A stretch of 42,006 nucleotides of DNA from positions 1 to 42,006 of the forward strand of contig JAQWSQ010000060.1 of NCBI GenBank assembly GCA_029243145.1. The letters run 5' to 3'. Below are positions 8,410 to 16,272 of this stretch, in pieces. Numbering within the stretch: the stretch's first letter is position 1; every line of letters starts with the position of its first letter. Under the pieces are notes generated by a model. It was not told the DNA's origin, ran no database searches, and saw only the letters and a program-made list of their open reading frames with translations. The position numbers and the translations under genes were made by a program. The stretch is from Planctomycetaceae bacterium (GTDB lineage: Bacteria; Planctomycetota; Planctomycetia; Planctomycetales; Planctomycetaceae).

Positions 8410-8559
8410 TCCCCAGACTACCAGGGTTCTTGCCGCTCAGGTTCCCCTTGTGGGGATTCTACTTATCCATTACTAATCTCTGCTCACACCTTATCCGATC
8501 GGTGAAGGTGAGTTAACGCCTTCGCCCGGTGAGCACGGACGCTCTCCGGGGAAGTCGTT
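8410..8559 (-). ncRNA. Structured region upstream of the RT, candidate retron msr-msd RNA
   Basis: On the RT strand three structures precede the RT start. The first, 8515-8559, is a 45-nt imperfect hairpin of 17 bp: AACG/CGTT, CTTC/GAAG, CCCGG/CCGGG and GAGC/GCTC, separated by one mismatch, one bulge and one T-T mismatch (plus-strand reading), with a 6-nt loop. The second, 8483-8512, pairs CTCAC..CTT with AAG..GTGAG. The third lies at 8443-8456 (TCCCC/GGGGA, 4-nt loop), with an alternative pairing of 8410-8414 to 8452-8456. Position and shape suit a retron non-coding RNA. I could not find a convincing a1/a2 pair or branching guanosine, and part could instead be the bamA leader. Confidence 0.35.
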
Positions 8560-8622
8560 CCCTTCCATATGAATCACTGAATCGACACTCGTCACGCCGG
8601 AAACGATCAGGAAGTCGTTTGC

Positions 8623-11391
8623 ATGACATCTGGATTATCACCCACAATCGATAGTCGTCGCCTTTTCCGAATTTCTTCGGGGAAGTTGCGGATGTTCTGT
8701 CGTCTAATTTGCCTGGTTATCGGGCTTTGTCTGATCCTTTCAAGTGAGGTAATGGCGCAGCCAGGTGCACCTCCTCCGGGAGCCGGTGGGCCTTCGTTTG
8801 GTAATCAAGCAATGCCACGCCGACGCTATGCACTGGAAGAAACCGACGAGATTATCGGTGACGTGCGGTTTGAAGGTTTGCAAACCATTGTGCCGAAAGC
8901 ACTCCTCGCAAAAGTCAATTCGCAGCCGGGTCGGTCACTCTCACCACGCCAGATTCGTGAAGATGTCCGAGAACTCTATAGCACTCGTTGGTTTTACAGT
9001 GTCGAACCGCGTGTGGAAGATTCTAATAAAGGACCGGTCGTCATTTTCCGTGTTCTCGAACGTCCTATCGTTCAACACGTTGAATTTCGTGGAAATGAGA
9101 AGTACGCCGACACCTACCTCGAAGCCTTGACGGGTTTGCGAAAAGGTAGCCCGTACGACGTTGCGTTGAATCTCGAAGCGGCACGCCGAATCGAGCAGGA
9201 ATACCAAGGCTTGGGGTACAATGCGGTCCAAGTGAAGCTCTTGCGTGGTTCCAGTAAAACTGAGCGAGAAGTGGTTTTTCAGATCATTGAAGGTAAAAAG
9301 GTGACTGTCGCCGACATTAATTTTGTTGGCAATAACGATATTAGTTCTCGTGTTCTGAAAACCAAATTGCAGACCAAAACTCGAATCTTGAGATGGTTTG
9401 GTGGTAAGTACGATCCGTCTTCTCTGACCGATGATATGACGGCGATCAGATCGTATTACAACGCACTCGGTTACTTCGACGTCACGATTGATAAGTCTAT
9501 TGAGTTTAAGGGATCTGAAAAAGAGAGTGTCTATGTGACCTACAGAGTCAATGAAGGCCCTCGATACCGAATACGAAATATCGAACTGAACGGTATGAAT
9601 GTTCTCTCGGAAGGTGCGATTCGTCGCGAGCTGAAAACCTTGCCCGGAGATTATTTTACCACTCGTAATCTCAACGAAGATATTAGTGAAATTCGTGAGA
9701 AATACGGAGAAATGGGGCGTATCAACGCGACTGTTGAAGCGGTTCCCAAGTTCCTGGAAACTCCCGGCGTCATCGATTTAGAATTATTGGTGGACGAGGA
9801 TGAAGTCTGGCGGATTCGCCGTGTGAATGTCCATATTGTTGGGAATGGTGGGCGTTCTGTCGCTCATACCAAAGAGTCGGTGGTGACGAACCCGATTACC
9901 CTGTATCCCGGTGATTTGGCGAACCCTTCTGAAATTCGTCGCAGTCGGGCTCGAGTCAATCGAGGTCAACTTTGGGAAGCCGGACCTGGTGGCGGGCCAG
10001 ATATTAAGTTTCGTCCCGTGCCGATTGAAGAAACACGCTTGAGCCAGTCGCTCATGCAGCCCAATGGTGTCATTCGTGGTCAATCGATTGAAGAAACGTC
10101 TTACACAATCCCGTTATCGCAGATTCTGAGTGATGACTTCGCAGAGCCGAAAGTGATTCGTGGACAAAGTGACGACCCGAGCTACCCTTCGACGATTCGT
10201 GGTCAAAACTATGAGAATGGTATTGAACAACCGGGTAGCCTGTTGTGGGATAATTCTCCACAAGGTGATCCGTTCGGGCCGGCTCTCAATTCACCACCTC
10301 AGCCATTCGTACAGCCTTATCGGGAAGGTGATCTCGATGTGTATGTGCAAGAAGCACGAACTGGTCGCCTGATGTTTGGTGCCGGCGTGAATAGCGACTC
10401 GGGTGTGGTCGGAAACATTGTGCTCGATGAGCGAAACTTTGATTTATTCCGTCCTCCGACCAGTGTTGAAGACATTATTGAAGGTCGTGCGTTTCGTGGT
10501 GGTGGACAGACTTTCCGACTGGAAGCGGTTCCGGGAAGCCAAGTCAGCCGGTATTCAGCGAGTTGGACGAATCCTTATTTCCTCGACACAGATGTGAGTT
10601 TGGGGCTGAGCGGGTTTTACTATCAACGCTATCTCGAAGACTGGAATGAGCAGCGAACTGGTGGTCGAGTTAATCTCGGTTATCAATTCACACCGGAATG
10701 GTCGGGTGGCGTCGCGCTACGCTTGGAAGATGTGAGAGTCGATGATCCACGAGGAGCACCACCTCCAGATGATTTGTTGGATGTGGTTGGTTCAAACCTC
10801 TTATCGACAATTCGAGTGAATGCGACCTATGACAGTCGTGACTCATCGTTCCTTCCGAGTGAAGGTCACATCCTTTCTGCATCGTATGAACAAGGATTTG
10901 GCGACTTTAACTATCCACGTGTCGATTTGAGTGCCAGTAAATTCTTTACGACTTATAGCCGGATTGATGGTCAAGGTAAGCATATCTTGTCCTTCTCGGG
11001 TGACGTGGGTTGGACCGGCGATGACACGCCGATCTTTGAACGCTATTACGCAGGTGGATACTCGAGCTTCCGAGGATTTGACTTCCGAGGGGTTTCCCCG
11101 AATGAAAATGGAATTCAGGTTGGTGGTCAGTTCCAGGCTTTGGGATCTGTTCAATATCTAGTTCCCATCACTGCGGACGAAACATTTTCCCTCGTTGCGT
11201 TTTCTGACTTCGGTACTGTGGAACGCGATGTCGGTTTCAACTCTTTTCGCGCGACCGTCGGTGGTGGCGTTCGGTTGAAAATTCCCGCGATGGGACCAGT
11301 TCCTATGGCATTTGACTGGGCGATTCCCCTGCTCTCCGAGGATTTCGACGAAGAACAGTTGTTTGCCTTCTATGTCGGTATCACACGCTGA
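8623..11391 (+). CDS. bamA: Outer membrane protein assembly factor BamA (Omp85)
   Basis: BamA inserts beta-barrel proteins into the outer membrane. At 922 aa it is longer than typical proteobacterial BamA (about 800). A signal sequence lies at residues 24-45 (MFCRLICLVIGLCLILSSEVMAQ), so translation may start at the internal ATG at 8692. Five POTRA-like repeats cover about 75-475; their ends read FRVLERPIV, FQIIEGKKV, YRVNEGPRYRI and LLVDEDEVWRI. The barrel occupies about 585-922 and contains YSSFRGFDFRG, the conserved lid-loop RGF motif. Between POTRA and barrel is an unusual linker (about 480-570) with three IRGQ repeats. The last residue is Arg (YVGITR) rather than the usual aromatic beta-signal residue. 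It lies divergent from the RT gene. Confidence 0.93.
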   Translation: MTSGLSPTIDSRRLFRISSGKLRMFCRLICLVIGLCLILSSEVMAQPGAPPPGAGGPSFGNQAMPRRRYALEETDEIIGDVRFEGLQTIVPKALLAKVNSQPGRSLSPRQIREDVRELYSTRWFYSVEPRVEDSNKGPVVIFRVLERPIVQHVEFRGNEKYADTYLEALTGLRKGSPYDVALNLEAARRIEQEYQGLGYNAVQVKLLRGSSKTEREVVFQIIEGKKVTVADINFVGNNDISSRVLKTKLQTKTRILRWFGGKYDPSSLTDDMTAIRSYYNALGYFDVTIDKSIEFKGSEKESVYVTYRVNEGPRYRIRNIELNGMNVLSEGAIRRELKTLPGDYFTTRNLNEDISEIREKYGEMGRINATVEAVPKFLETPGVIDLELLVDEDEVWRIRRVNVHIVGNGGRSVAHTKESVVTNPITLYPGDLANPSEIRRSRARVNRGQLWEAGPGGGPDIKFRPVPIEETRLSQSLMQPNGVIRGQSIEETSYTIPLSQILSDDFAEPKVIRGQSDDPSYPSTIRGQNYENGIEQPGSLLWDNSPQGDPFGPALNSPPQPFVQPYREGDLDVYVQEARTGRLMFGAGVNSDSGVVGNIVLDERNFDLFRPPTSVEDIIEGRAFRGGGQTFRLEAVPGSQVSRYSASWTNPYFLDTDVSLGLSGFYYQRYLEDWNEQRTGGRVNLGYQFTPEWSGGVALRLEDVRVDDPRGAPPPDDLLDVVGSNLLSTIRVNATYDSRDSSFLPSEGHILSASYEQGFGDFNYPRVDLSASKFFTTYSRIDGQGKHILSFSGDVGWTGDDTPIFERYYAGGYSSFRGFDFRGVSPNENGIQVGGQFQALGSVQYLVPITADETFSLVAFSDFGTVERDVGFNSFRATVGGGVRLKIPAMGPVPMAFDWAIPLLSEDFDEEQLFAFYVGITR

Positions 11392-11472
11392 TATCGATTG
11401 TCTGAGTGTGATGAATCTGGGTGGCTTTCTTGCTACGCTCTGTCTTTGATCGCGTCCTCGACAGGTGTAGCA

Positions 11473-12057
11473 ATGCCGTTGATTCTTGAAGGTGTCGTCT
11501 CGACACAGAACGAAGATGGAAGCCCCAATATCTCTCCGATGGGGCCGATCGTTGATCGTGAATTGACGAAGTTTCAGTTTCGGCCGTTTCACACTTCACG
11601 GACGTACCAAAATTTGAAGCGAAACGGTGCTGGTGTTTTTCACGTCGTTGATGATGTCTTATTGCTGGCTCAAGCTGCCACCCATCAATTTTCGAACGCT
11701 CCCGAAACCACCCCGGCTGAAACGATTGAAGGCGTTCGGTTGCTCGATGCGTGTCGTTGGTATGAGTTTGAAGTCACATCGATTGACGATTCCTCAGAAC
11801 GCACTTCGATTGAGACCCGAATCCTGCATGTAGGAGAAAATCGTCAAGTGTGGGGATTTAACAGGGCCAAACATGCCGTTCTGGAGCTAGCCGTTCTCTC
11901 GACGCGACTGTTTATGATCGATGGTGCAGAGATTGCACGGGAAGTCGATCGCTTGGCCACCATTGTCGATAAAACGGCCGGCGATCAAGAACGTGAGGCG
12001 TTTGATTTGCTTCGGGAATACATTGCCAACTATGATGGTGCCTCTCCTCAAAACTAA
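11473..12057 (+). CDS. DUF447 family protein (flavin-reductase-like fold)
   Basis: The protein, about 194 aa, begins MPLILEGVVSTQNEDGSPNISPMGP, the DUF447 signature of a split-barrel flavoprotein-like fold. It continues FRPFHTSRTYQNLKRNGAGVFHVVDDVLLLAQAAT and ENRQVWGFNRAKHAVLELAVLSTRL. DUF447 is known in methanogens and in bacteria with tetrahydromethanopterin-linked C1 metabolism. Here it sits 40 bp before beta-RFAP synthase on the same strand, which supports a role in cofactor biosynthesis or C1 transfer (inference). The ATG at 11473 is chosen because homology-like sequence begins there and AGGTG lies just upstream; an in-frame extension to 11398 looks unlike protein. The exact reaction is not established to my knowledge. 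Confidence 0.83.
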   Translation: MPLILEGVVSTQNEDGSPNISPMGPIVDRELTKFQFRPFHTSRTYQNLKRNGAGVFHVVDDVLLLAQAATHQFSNAPETTPAETIEGVRLLDACRWYEFEVTSIDDSSERTSIETRILHVGENRQVWGFNRAKHAVLELAVLSTRLFMIDGAEIAREVDRLATIVDKTAGDQEREAFDLLREYIANYDGASPQN

Positions 12058-12097
12058 CTGACAATTCTCATCCAACGACTGATCATCTCTCATCCCA

Positions 12098-13063
12098 ATG
12101 AGTCATTCCCTCCAAATTCAAACCGGTTCGCGACTGCATTTCGGCCCGCTGACAAACGGCAGGCAAGGAGGTCGATTGTTTGGCGGAATTGGTATGATGA
12201 TCGATTGGCCGCAGATCGATGTCTCATTCCGTTTGGCTGACGAAGACTCTGTCGATTGTCCTGATGCATTCTGCGAAAAAGTCATTCAGTCTCGTGACAA
12301 CTATCGAAATAACGTCGCTGATACAAAATGTCCTGCCGTCAGTATTTGTGTTAAGGCCGATGCGGCATTACATTCGGGATTGGGAACGGGGACGCAGCTT
12401 GCGATGTCGATTGCTCATGGCCTCGACACTCTCTACGACGATCAGCATCCTTTGGAGCAGTTGGCGAGTTTTGTCGGTCGGGGGAAACGTTCTGCTTTGG
12501 GAGTTCACGGCTTTCAACGCGGTGGGTTTCTTGTCGATGGAGGTAAGCGACAACCGAATGACTTGGGAACTTTGGTCGCTCATCACACCATGAATGCGGA
12601 TTGGCGGATTCTGCTGATCACTCCGCCGGATTCACAAGGTTTGTCTGGGACAGATGAAGAAGCGGCCTTCATGGAATTGGACCCGATGCCGTGGGAAGTC
12701 ATCAGCCACTTGTGTCGTCTCGTTCTGCTGGAACTTCTTCCCGCGTTACAGGAAGCCGATTTTCCGGCATTCTCCCACGCGATTTACGAATACGGTGCGA
12801 AAGTGGGAGATTACTTCGCCCCCATTCAGGGTGGCCGTTATGCCGATCCCCGCATGGCGCAATTGGTCGATTGGTTAATGACTCGAAGCGTGCAGGGAGT
12901 CGGACAGAGTTCGTGGGGGCCGTCTTTGTTTGCTTTTTGTGAACACGAAGCACAAGCCAAACGAGTGGAACTCGAAATTCTTGATCGACCCGAATGGTCC
13001 GATTGTCGCGTGAAGACCGTCTCGCCCCTCAATGCCGGCGCGAAAATCACACCGGTTGCTTGA
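12098..13063 (+). CDS. Beta-ribofuranosylaminobenzene 5'-phosphate synthase (GHMP superfamily)
   Basis: This enzyme joins p-hydroxybenzoate or p-aminobenzoate to PRPP in the first committed step of methanopterin biosynthesis (family knowledge). The 321-aa length is normal. The start GSRLHFGPLTNG..GRLFGGIGMMID is typical of the family, and HSGLGTGTQLAM at residues 92-103 is the GHMP-type phosphate-binding loop. SALGVHGFQRGGFLVDGG and VGQSSWGPSLFAF are further conserved segments. It follows the DUF447 gene after 40 bp, probably as an operon. With mch and the ATP-grasp gene at 35.7-37.6 kb it indicates a working H4MPT pathway. The GCAA-loop repeat cluster lies directly downstream. Confidence 0.92.
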   Translation: MSHSLQIQTGSRLHFGPLTNGRQGGRLFGGIGMMIDWPQIDVSFRLADEDSVDCPDAFCEKVIQSRDNYRNNVADTKCPAVSICVKADAALHSGLGTGTQLAMSIAHGLDTLYDDQHPLEQLASFVGRGKRSALGVHGFQRGGFLVDGGKRQPNDLGTLVAHHTMNADWRILLITPPDSQGLSGTDEEAAFMELDPMPWEVISHLCRLVLLELLPALQEADFPAFSHAIYEYGAKVGDYFAPIQGGRYADPRMAQLVDWLMTRSVQGVGQSSWGPSLFAFCEHEAQAKRVELEILDRPEWSDCRVKTVSPLNAGAKITPVA

Positions 13064-13087
13064 CCTTGCTCAATCGGATAAATTTTT

Positions 13088-13215
13088 GTAGCTGAACTCG
13101 CAAGAGTTCAGAATGCTCAGCGTTGCCCTTTCGCCCGTCAGTAGCCGAACTCGCAAGAGTTCGGAACAGTCAACGCTACTCTCACGTTCGTCTGAATTCT
13201 TGCGAATCCAGCTAC
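13088..13215. repeat. Cluster of three GCAA-loop hairpin repeats (two direct, one inverted)
   Basis: Three copies of a ~24-nt unit lie at 13088-13111, 13141-13164 and, inverted, 13192-13215. The stems are CTGAACTC/GAGTTCAG, CCGAACTC/GAGTTCGG and CTGGATTC/GAATTCAG, each closed by GCAA. Base changes between copies keep the pairing, for example T-A against C-G at two stem positions, so the hairpin appears to be under selection or templated. The third copy is nearly identical over 24 nt to the one at 669-692. The region lies between the 3' end of beta-RFAP synthase and the 3' end of the minus-strand HTH-like gene. Confidence 0.75.
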
Positions 13216-13260
13216 GTTTCGTCCAGCTTCAAGATCAAGATGCAAATCCCGATGAAGCTT

Positions 13261-14073
13261 CTAATAGATTTTCGAGATGCGACTGTTCACTTCGTGCAGG
13301 GCCTTCAGCAAGCGTGAACGCATCTTGTCGTCCAGCTTTGTGATTTCACGAGCGACAGAAGGTGAGAGTTCTTTCTCGAATCGTTCCAACGCAATGGTCA
13401 GCTTTTTGACCAACTGTTCGGCTTGTTCATGAGGAGGAACTTCTGTGGCAACGCCCTGCTCTTTTCCGGGAGCCGTGGTGCCACCTTGTTTGAACGGAGC
13501 GTAATCCTCACCACCTTGCGATTCCCGTGCGTGTGCGCCGACTGTTTCAGCCGGTTGACCCGCGGTGCGAAGCCGGTTTCCTTCACCGCCAGGAGTTGGC
13601 ATGTCTGCCGGGTCTTTGACCAGCGTGTTTTCGAACGGAACATGGACGACCGACGGGTCGCCACCCCATTCGCTGTATTGTTGGTCGACCGCATCTTCGG
13701 TCAGGTCTTCTCCCTGGACGGCGCGACGCCAAGCACGCATCTCGGCGACGGTGGCATCGTTATCTTCGGCCCATTGCAGGCACTCGGGGGCATCATCCCA
13801 GTTCAGGCCGACGTAAAAGTGTGACCATTTGAGCGACGCGTATTCTGTGTAGACATCGCCAAAAGTTTCCCACACGCGACGACGTTGAAAAACCTGATCG
13901 GGAGTGAGTCCGATTTCTGTGGCGAAATCGGCATCCGTACGACCTTTGGCGTATTTTTTCGTCCACTTTGCCGCACATTCACCGACAACCCAATTGCAGG
14001 AACTGACGGCCGTTTGAGCGGTCAGGATCAGTTGTTCTTCAGTTTCGTTGATAGTGCCGTTTGAATCAGTCAT
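13261..14073 (-). CDS. Hypothetical protein with HTH-like N-terminal domain and C-terminal helical region
   Basis: I do not recognise a named family for this 270-aa protein. Residues 20-115 are helical and Trp-rich (CNWVVGECAAKWTKKYAKGRTDADFATEIGLTPDQVFQRRRVWETFG, then SLKWSHFYVGLNWDDAPECLQWAEDNDATVAEMRAW). This resembles the helix-turn-helix and SHF/Y segments of ParB-like or DUF1016-like DNA-binding proteins, but only loosely. Residues 140-215 form a Gly/Pro/Gln-rich disordered linker. Residues 218-270 are a charged helical tail (EQLVKKLTIALERFEKELS, LLKALHEVNSRISKIY). There is no signal peptide, so it is cytoplasmic. It may be a regulator or a nucleoid-associated protein. It stands alone, with a 383-bp leader region to the tRNA. 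Confidence 0.75.
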   Translation of the reverse strand: MTDSNGTINETEEQLILTAQTAVSSCNWVVGECAAKWTKKYAKGRTDADFATEIGLTPDQVFQRRRVWETFGDVYTEYASLKWSHFYVGLNWDDAPECLQWAEDNDATVAEMRAWRRAVQGEDLTEDAVDQQYSEWGGDPSVVHVPFENTLVKDPADMPTPGGEGNRLRTAGQPAETVGAHARESQGGEDYAPFKQGGTTAPGKEQGVATEVPPHEQAEQLVKKLTIALERFEKELSPSVAREITKLDDKMRSRLLKALHEVNSRISKIY

Positions 14074-14384
14074 AGATGAACCAGTGATGGATAAATTGTG
14101 TCGGGATTCAGAGTCAGAAAGCGTGTTTCGACCCGAAAGCGGTTGGAATCCCTGATGCTACTGTGAGCGGGGCTGTGAATCCACGCTCGCTGGTGAATTT
14201 TTCCTGATCGACGTGAGAACGGGCGGTTCGGGTGATAACCGGTAAAGATTGCCCGTGTTTCCTGTCCTTTGTCACCTTTCTGTTTTCCAGATTCTTGAAT
14301 GACTGGGAGGGAAAAGCTAAGATTACGAGATCGGAGAGTGCGGGGAGCGGTTGAAAAACGGGAATTTTTCAATTCTCCAACATC

Positions 14385-14439
14385 TTGACAGAAAAAGACT
14401 TCAGAAGAATGTCCGAATATCCGATCAATTCGGTATAAC
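14385..14439 (+). promoter_or_regulatory. Possible promoter elements ahead of tRNA-Cys
   Basis: A TATAAC box lies at 14434-14439, 17 bp before the tRNA, at a plausible distance for a -10 element. A TTGACA is at 14385-14390 but too far upstream (43 bp) to pair with it; no good -35 lies at the right spacing. The remaining 14074-14384 between the HTH-like gene and this point shows no gene or repeat that I can support. Confidence 0.25.
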
Positions 14440-14456
14440 CCGTAAGGGAGTTAGAG

Positions 14457-14529
14457 GGCGCCGTGGCCAAGTGGCTAAGGCAACGGATTGCAAATCCGTC
14501 ATTCCCCGGTTCGAATCCGGGCGGCGCCT
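14457..14529 (+). tRNA. tRNA-Cys (GCA)
   Basis: The 73-nt sequence folds as a full cloverleaf: acceptor GGCGCCG/CGGCGCC, D arm GCC/GGC, anticodon stem ACGGA/TCCGT with loop TTGCAAA (anticodon GCA), a 5-nt variable loop, and T arm CCCGG/CCGGG with loop TTCGAAT. The discriminator base is T, as expected for bacterial tRNA-Cys. CCA is not encoded; the next bases are CTCTTTT. A terminator follows about 50 nt downstream. Confidence 0.97.
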
Positions 14530-14576
14530 CTTTTGGAGAGACAAGTAAGTCTGAAAACAGACAAACGATGAATTCG

Positions 14577-14614
14577 AAACCGCACCGAGCATCATTGTTC
14601 GCGTGCGGTTTTTT
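14577..14614 (+). terminator. Rho-independent terminator after tRNA-Cys
   Basis: A 9-bp stem, AAACCGCAC (14577-14585) with GTGCGGTTT (14603-14611), is followed by further T residues. It lies about 50 nt after the tRNA on the same strand and no other gene lies between, so it most likely ends the tRNA transcript. Confidence 0.8.
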
Positions 14615-14633
14615 CGTGCGCGGTCTTAAGCAC

Positions 14634-14870
14634 TTAGATCTCAGGGGAGGGAACTGTTTTCGTGTTCTGTCCAGTCTGTGACTCAAAGACTTGTGCATAT
14701 TTTGCTGCGACGACAGGGCCCGAAAACCGCCTTCGGAGCTCGTCTCGCTTTTCTTGTGCAACCGTTTGATACTCTTTCAAGTTTCTCAAGAACTCAACGA
14801 AGCTATCTTGGAAGTTCTCGAAAGTTGTTGGGTGGGGATGACGAGCGTGCAACTCGTACCGGCGGAAGTT
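14634..14870 (-). pseudogene. Possible gene remnant without a proper start, coding-like C-terminal fragment
   Basis: An open minus-strand segment of about 79 codons ends in a stop at 14634 and has no ATG or GTG start, only TTG at 14852. It reads like protein: FENFQDSFVEFLRNLKEY, QEKRDELRRRFSGPVVAAKYAQVF. The RRRFSGPVVAAKYAQVF part loosely resembles the end of family 4 glycosyltransferases. Upstream, a different frame also looks somewhat coding, which would fit a decayed gene. The rest of the 494-bp stretch 14615-15108 shows nothing else I can support. This call is weak; the segment may be non-coding. Confidence 0.25.
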
Positions 14871-15108
14871 TCAGTGATTTCAAATAAGATGTCAGCCGTG
14901 ACATGCGGGTTGACTCGTTGCGAGAGAAATAGGATTCAGATCAAATCAGCTTAGTAAGCACCTTATCAATCTAGTCTGCTCAGGTCGAGTCCTTCTATTT
15001 GGAGCTAATTGAACTTTCCTTTAAAATCAGTTGCAACTTGACGCTTATCTTTCGACAATCAACGCCTCCCAAATTTTCTGACACGATACACCTACTGGAG
15101 TCCCACCC

Positions 15109-16167
15109 ATGTTGCACAAGCCCGCCAGAATTGCCCTCCTTATTGCGATGGCTGTTTCCTTCGTCGGAACCACCGTTCAGGCTCACGACCCGGCTGAAGA
15201 GATGGCGAAGGCCGCCAAGCTGTTCCTCAAGTCGCTCGACAAAGAGCAAACTGCGGCAGCTCACTTTGAGTGGAAAGACGACAAACGCGAAGGTTGGTAC
15301 TTCGTGCCGGACAAATTCATCAAGCCCGCCGGCAAACGCTTCGGCTTGCCATTGACTCAAATGAACGGTGCTCAGAAAGCACTCGCGACCAGTTTGGTCT
15401 CCTCGGCACTCAGCCACAAAGGCTTCATGCAGGTACAAACCGTGTTGAGTCTCGAACAGATTCTGCACGAGATGGAAGACAAGAATCCGATCCGTAACCC
15501 GGCTTTGTATTACGTCTCGATCTTTGGTGAGCCGTCCGCTAAGGGAACATGGTCATGGCGTTACGAAGGACATCATCTCTCGATCAACATTACGATTGTC
15601 AAAGGGAAGTTGTTGTCGGTGACGCCTTCATTTTTCGGCTCGAACCCGGCGATGGTCAAAGAAGGAGCGTTCAAAGGCTTCAAAGCATTGGCCGAGGAAG
15701 AAGATCTGGCTCGTGAACTGGTGAAATCGTTATCGGCTGAGCAACAGAAAAAAGCGATCATCGCGGCAGAAGCCCCCAAAGACATTTTCACCGCTCAGGA
15801 TCGTAAAGTCGATCAGGGGTTGTTCACGCCGACCAAGGGAATCAGTCAGGACGAACTGAATGCCGACCAGCAAAAGTTGCTGAACGATCTGATCAAAGTG
15901 TATGCGACCAAGTATCGTCTGGAAATTGTGAAGCAGATGGAAGAGAAGAAGAATCTGTTGACTGCCAAGGATGTCCACTTTGCCTGGATGGGTGGGACCG
16001 AGCCGGGTGACGGTCATTACTACCGCATTCAGACTCCGATCTTCTTGTTTGAATACGATTGCACGCAGAACGAAGCGAATCACGTTCATGCGGTTTGGCG
16101 TGACTTCGACGGCGACTTCGGTGCCGATCTTCTTCGCATGCACTACGAAGCCGATCACAAAAAATGA
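15109..16167 (+). CDS. DUF3500 domain secreted protein
   Basis: The 352-aa protein has a signal peptide (MLHKPARIALLIAMAVSFVGTTVQA) and then the DUF3500 pattern: AAKLFLKSLDKEQTAAAHFEW, REGWYFVPDKF..KRFGLPLTQMNGAQKALATSLVSSALSHKGF, LSLEQILHEME, YYVSIFGEPSAKGTWSWRYEGHHLSINITI, and HFAWMGGTEPGDGHYYRIQTPIFLFEYD. DUF3500 proteins are common in planctomycetes and other environmental bacteria. Their function is unknown to me; conserved His and Trp residues in the WRYEGHHLS and GHYYRIQ segments hint at metal or ligand binding. A GGAG lies a few bases before the ATG. Downstream is a 17-bp perfect hairpin and a short terminator. Confidence 0.93.
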   Translation: MLHKPARIALLIAMAVSFVGTTVQAHDPAEEMAKAAKLFLKSLDKEQTAAAHFEWKDDKREGWYFVPDKFIKPAGKRFGLPLTQMNGAQKALATSLVSSALSHKGFMQVQTVLSLEQILHEMEDKNPIRNPALYYVSIFGEPSAKGTWSWRYEGHHLSINITIVKGKLLSVTPSFFGSNPAMVKEGAFKGFKALAEEEDLARELVKSLSAEQQKKAIIAAEAPKDIFTAQDRKVDQGLFTPTKGISQDELNADQQKLLNDLIKVYATKYRLEIVKQMEEKKNLLTAKDVHFAWMGGTEPGDGHYYRIQTPIFLFEYDCTQNEANHVHAVWRDFDGDFGADLLRMHYEADHKK

Positions 16168-16207
16168 TTGTGTGATTCGGATCGCTTAGGAGTGATGAGG
16201 ATGGCCC

Positions 16208-16269
16208 GAACGCACCCCTTGAGCTTGCGCTCAAGGGGTGCGTTCTGACTTTGCGTCAGTTTTCTTTTG
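16208..16269. terminator. 17-bp perfect hairpin plus short terminator between convergent genes
   Basis: GAACGCACCCCTTGAGC (16208-16224) pairs perfectly with 16229-16245; the loop is TTGC, which reads GCAA on the minus strand. It is followed by CTGAC/GTCAG (16245-16259) and a T-rich tract (TTTTCTTTT). It sits between the 3' ends of the DUF3500 and oxidoreductase genes and could end both transcripts. The GCAA tip is shared with the dispersed repeats elsewhere in the window. Confidence 0.6.
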
Positions 16270-16272
16270 AGA

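Noticed and set aside
7060..8622. Group II intron or diversity-generating retroelement
   Set aside because: The RT lacks maturase and endonuclease domains, no intron ribozyme boundaries are seen, and no template/variable repeat pair is found nearby.
13088..13215. CRISPR array
   Set aside because: Only three short units in mixed orientation with unequal spacing, and no cas genes.
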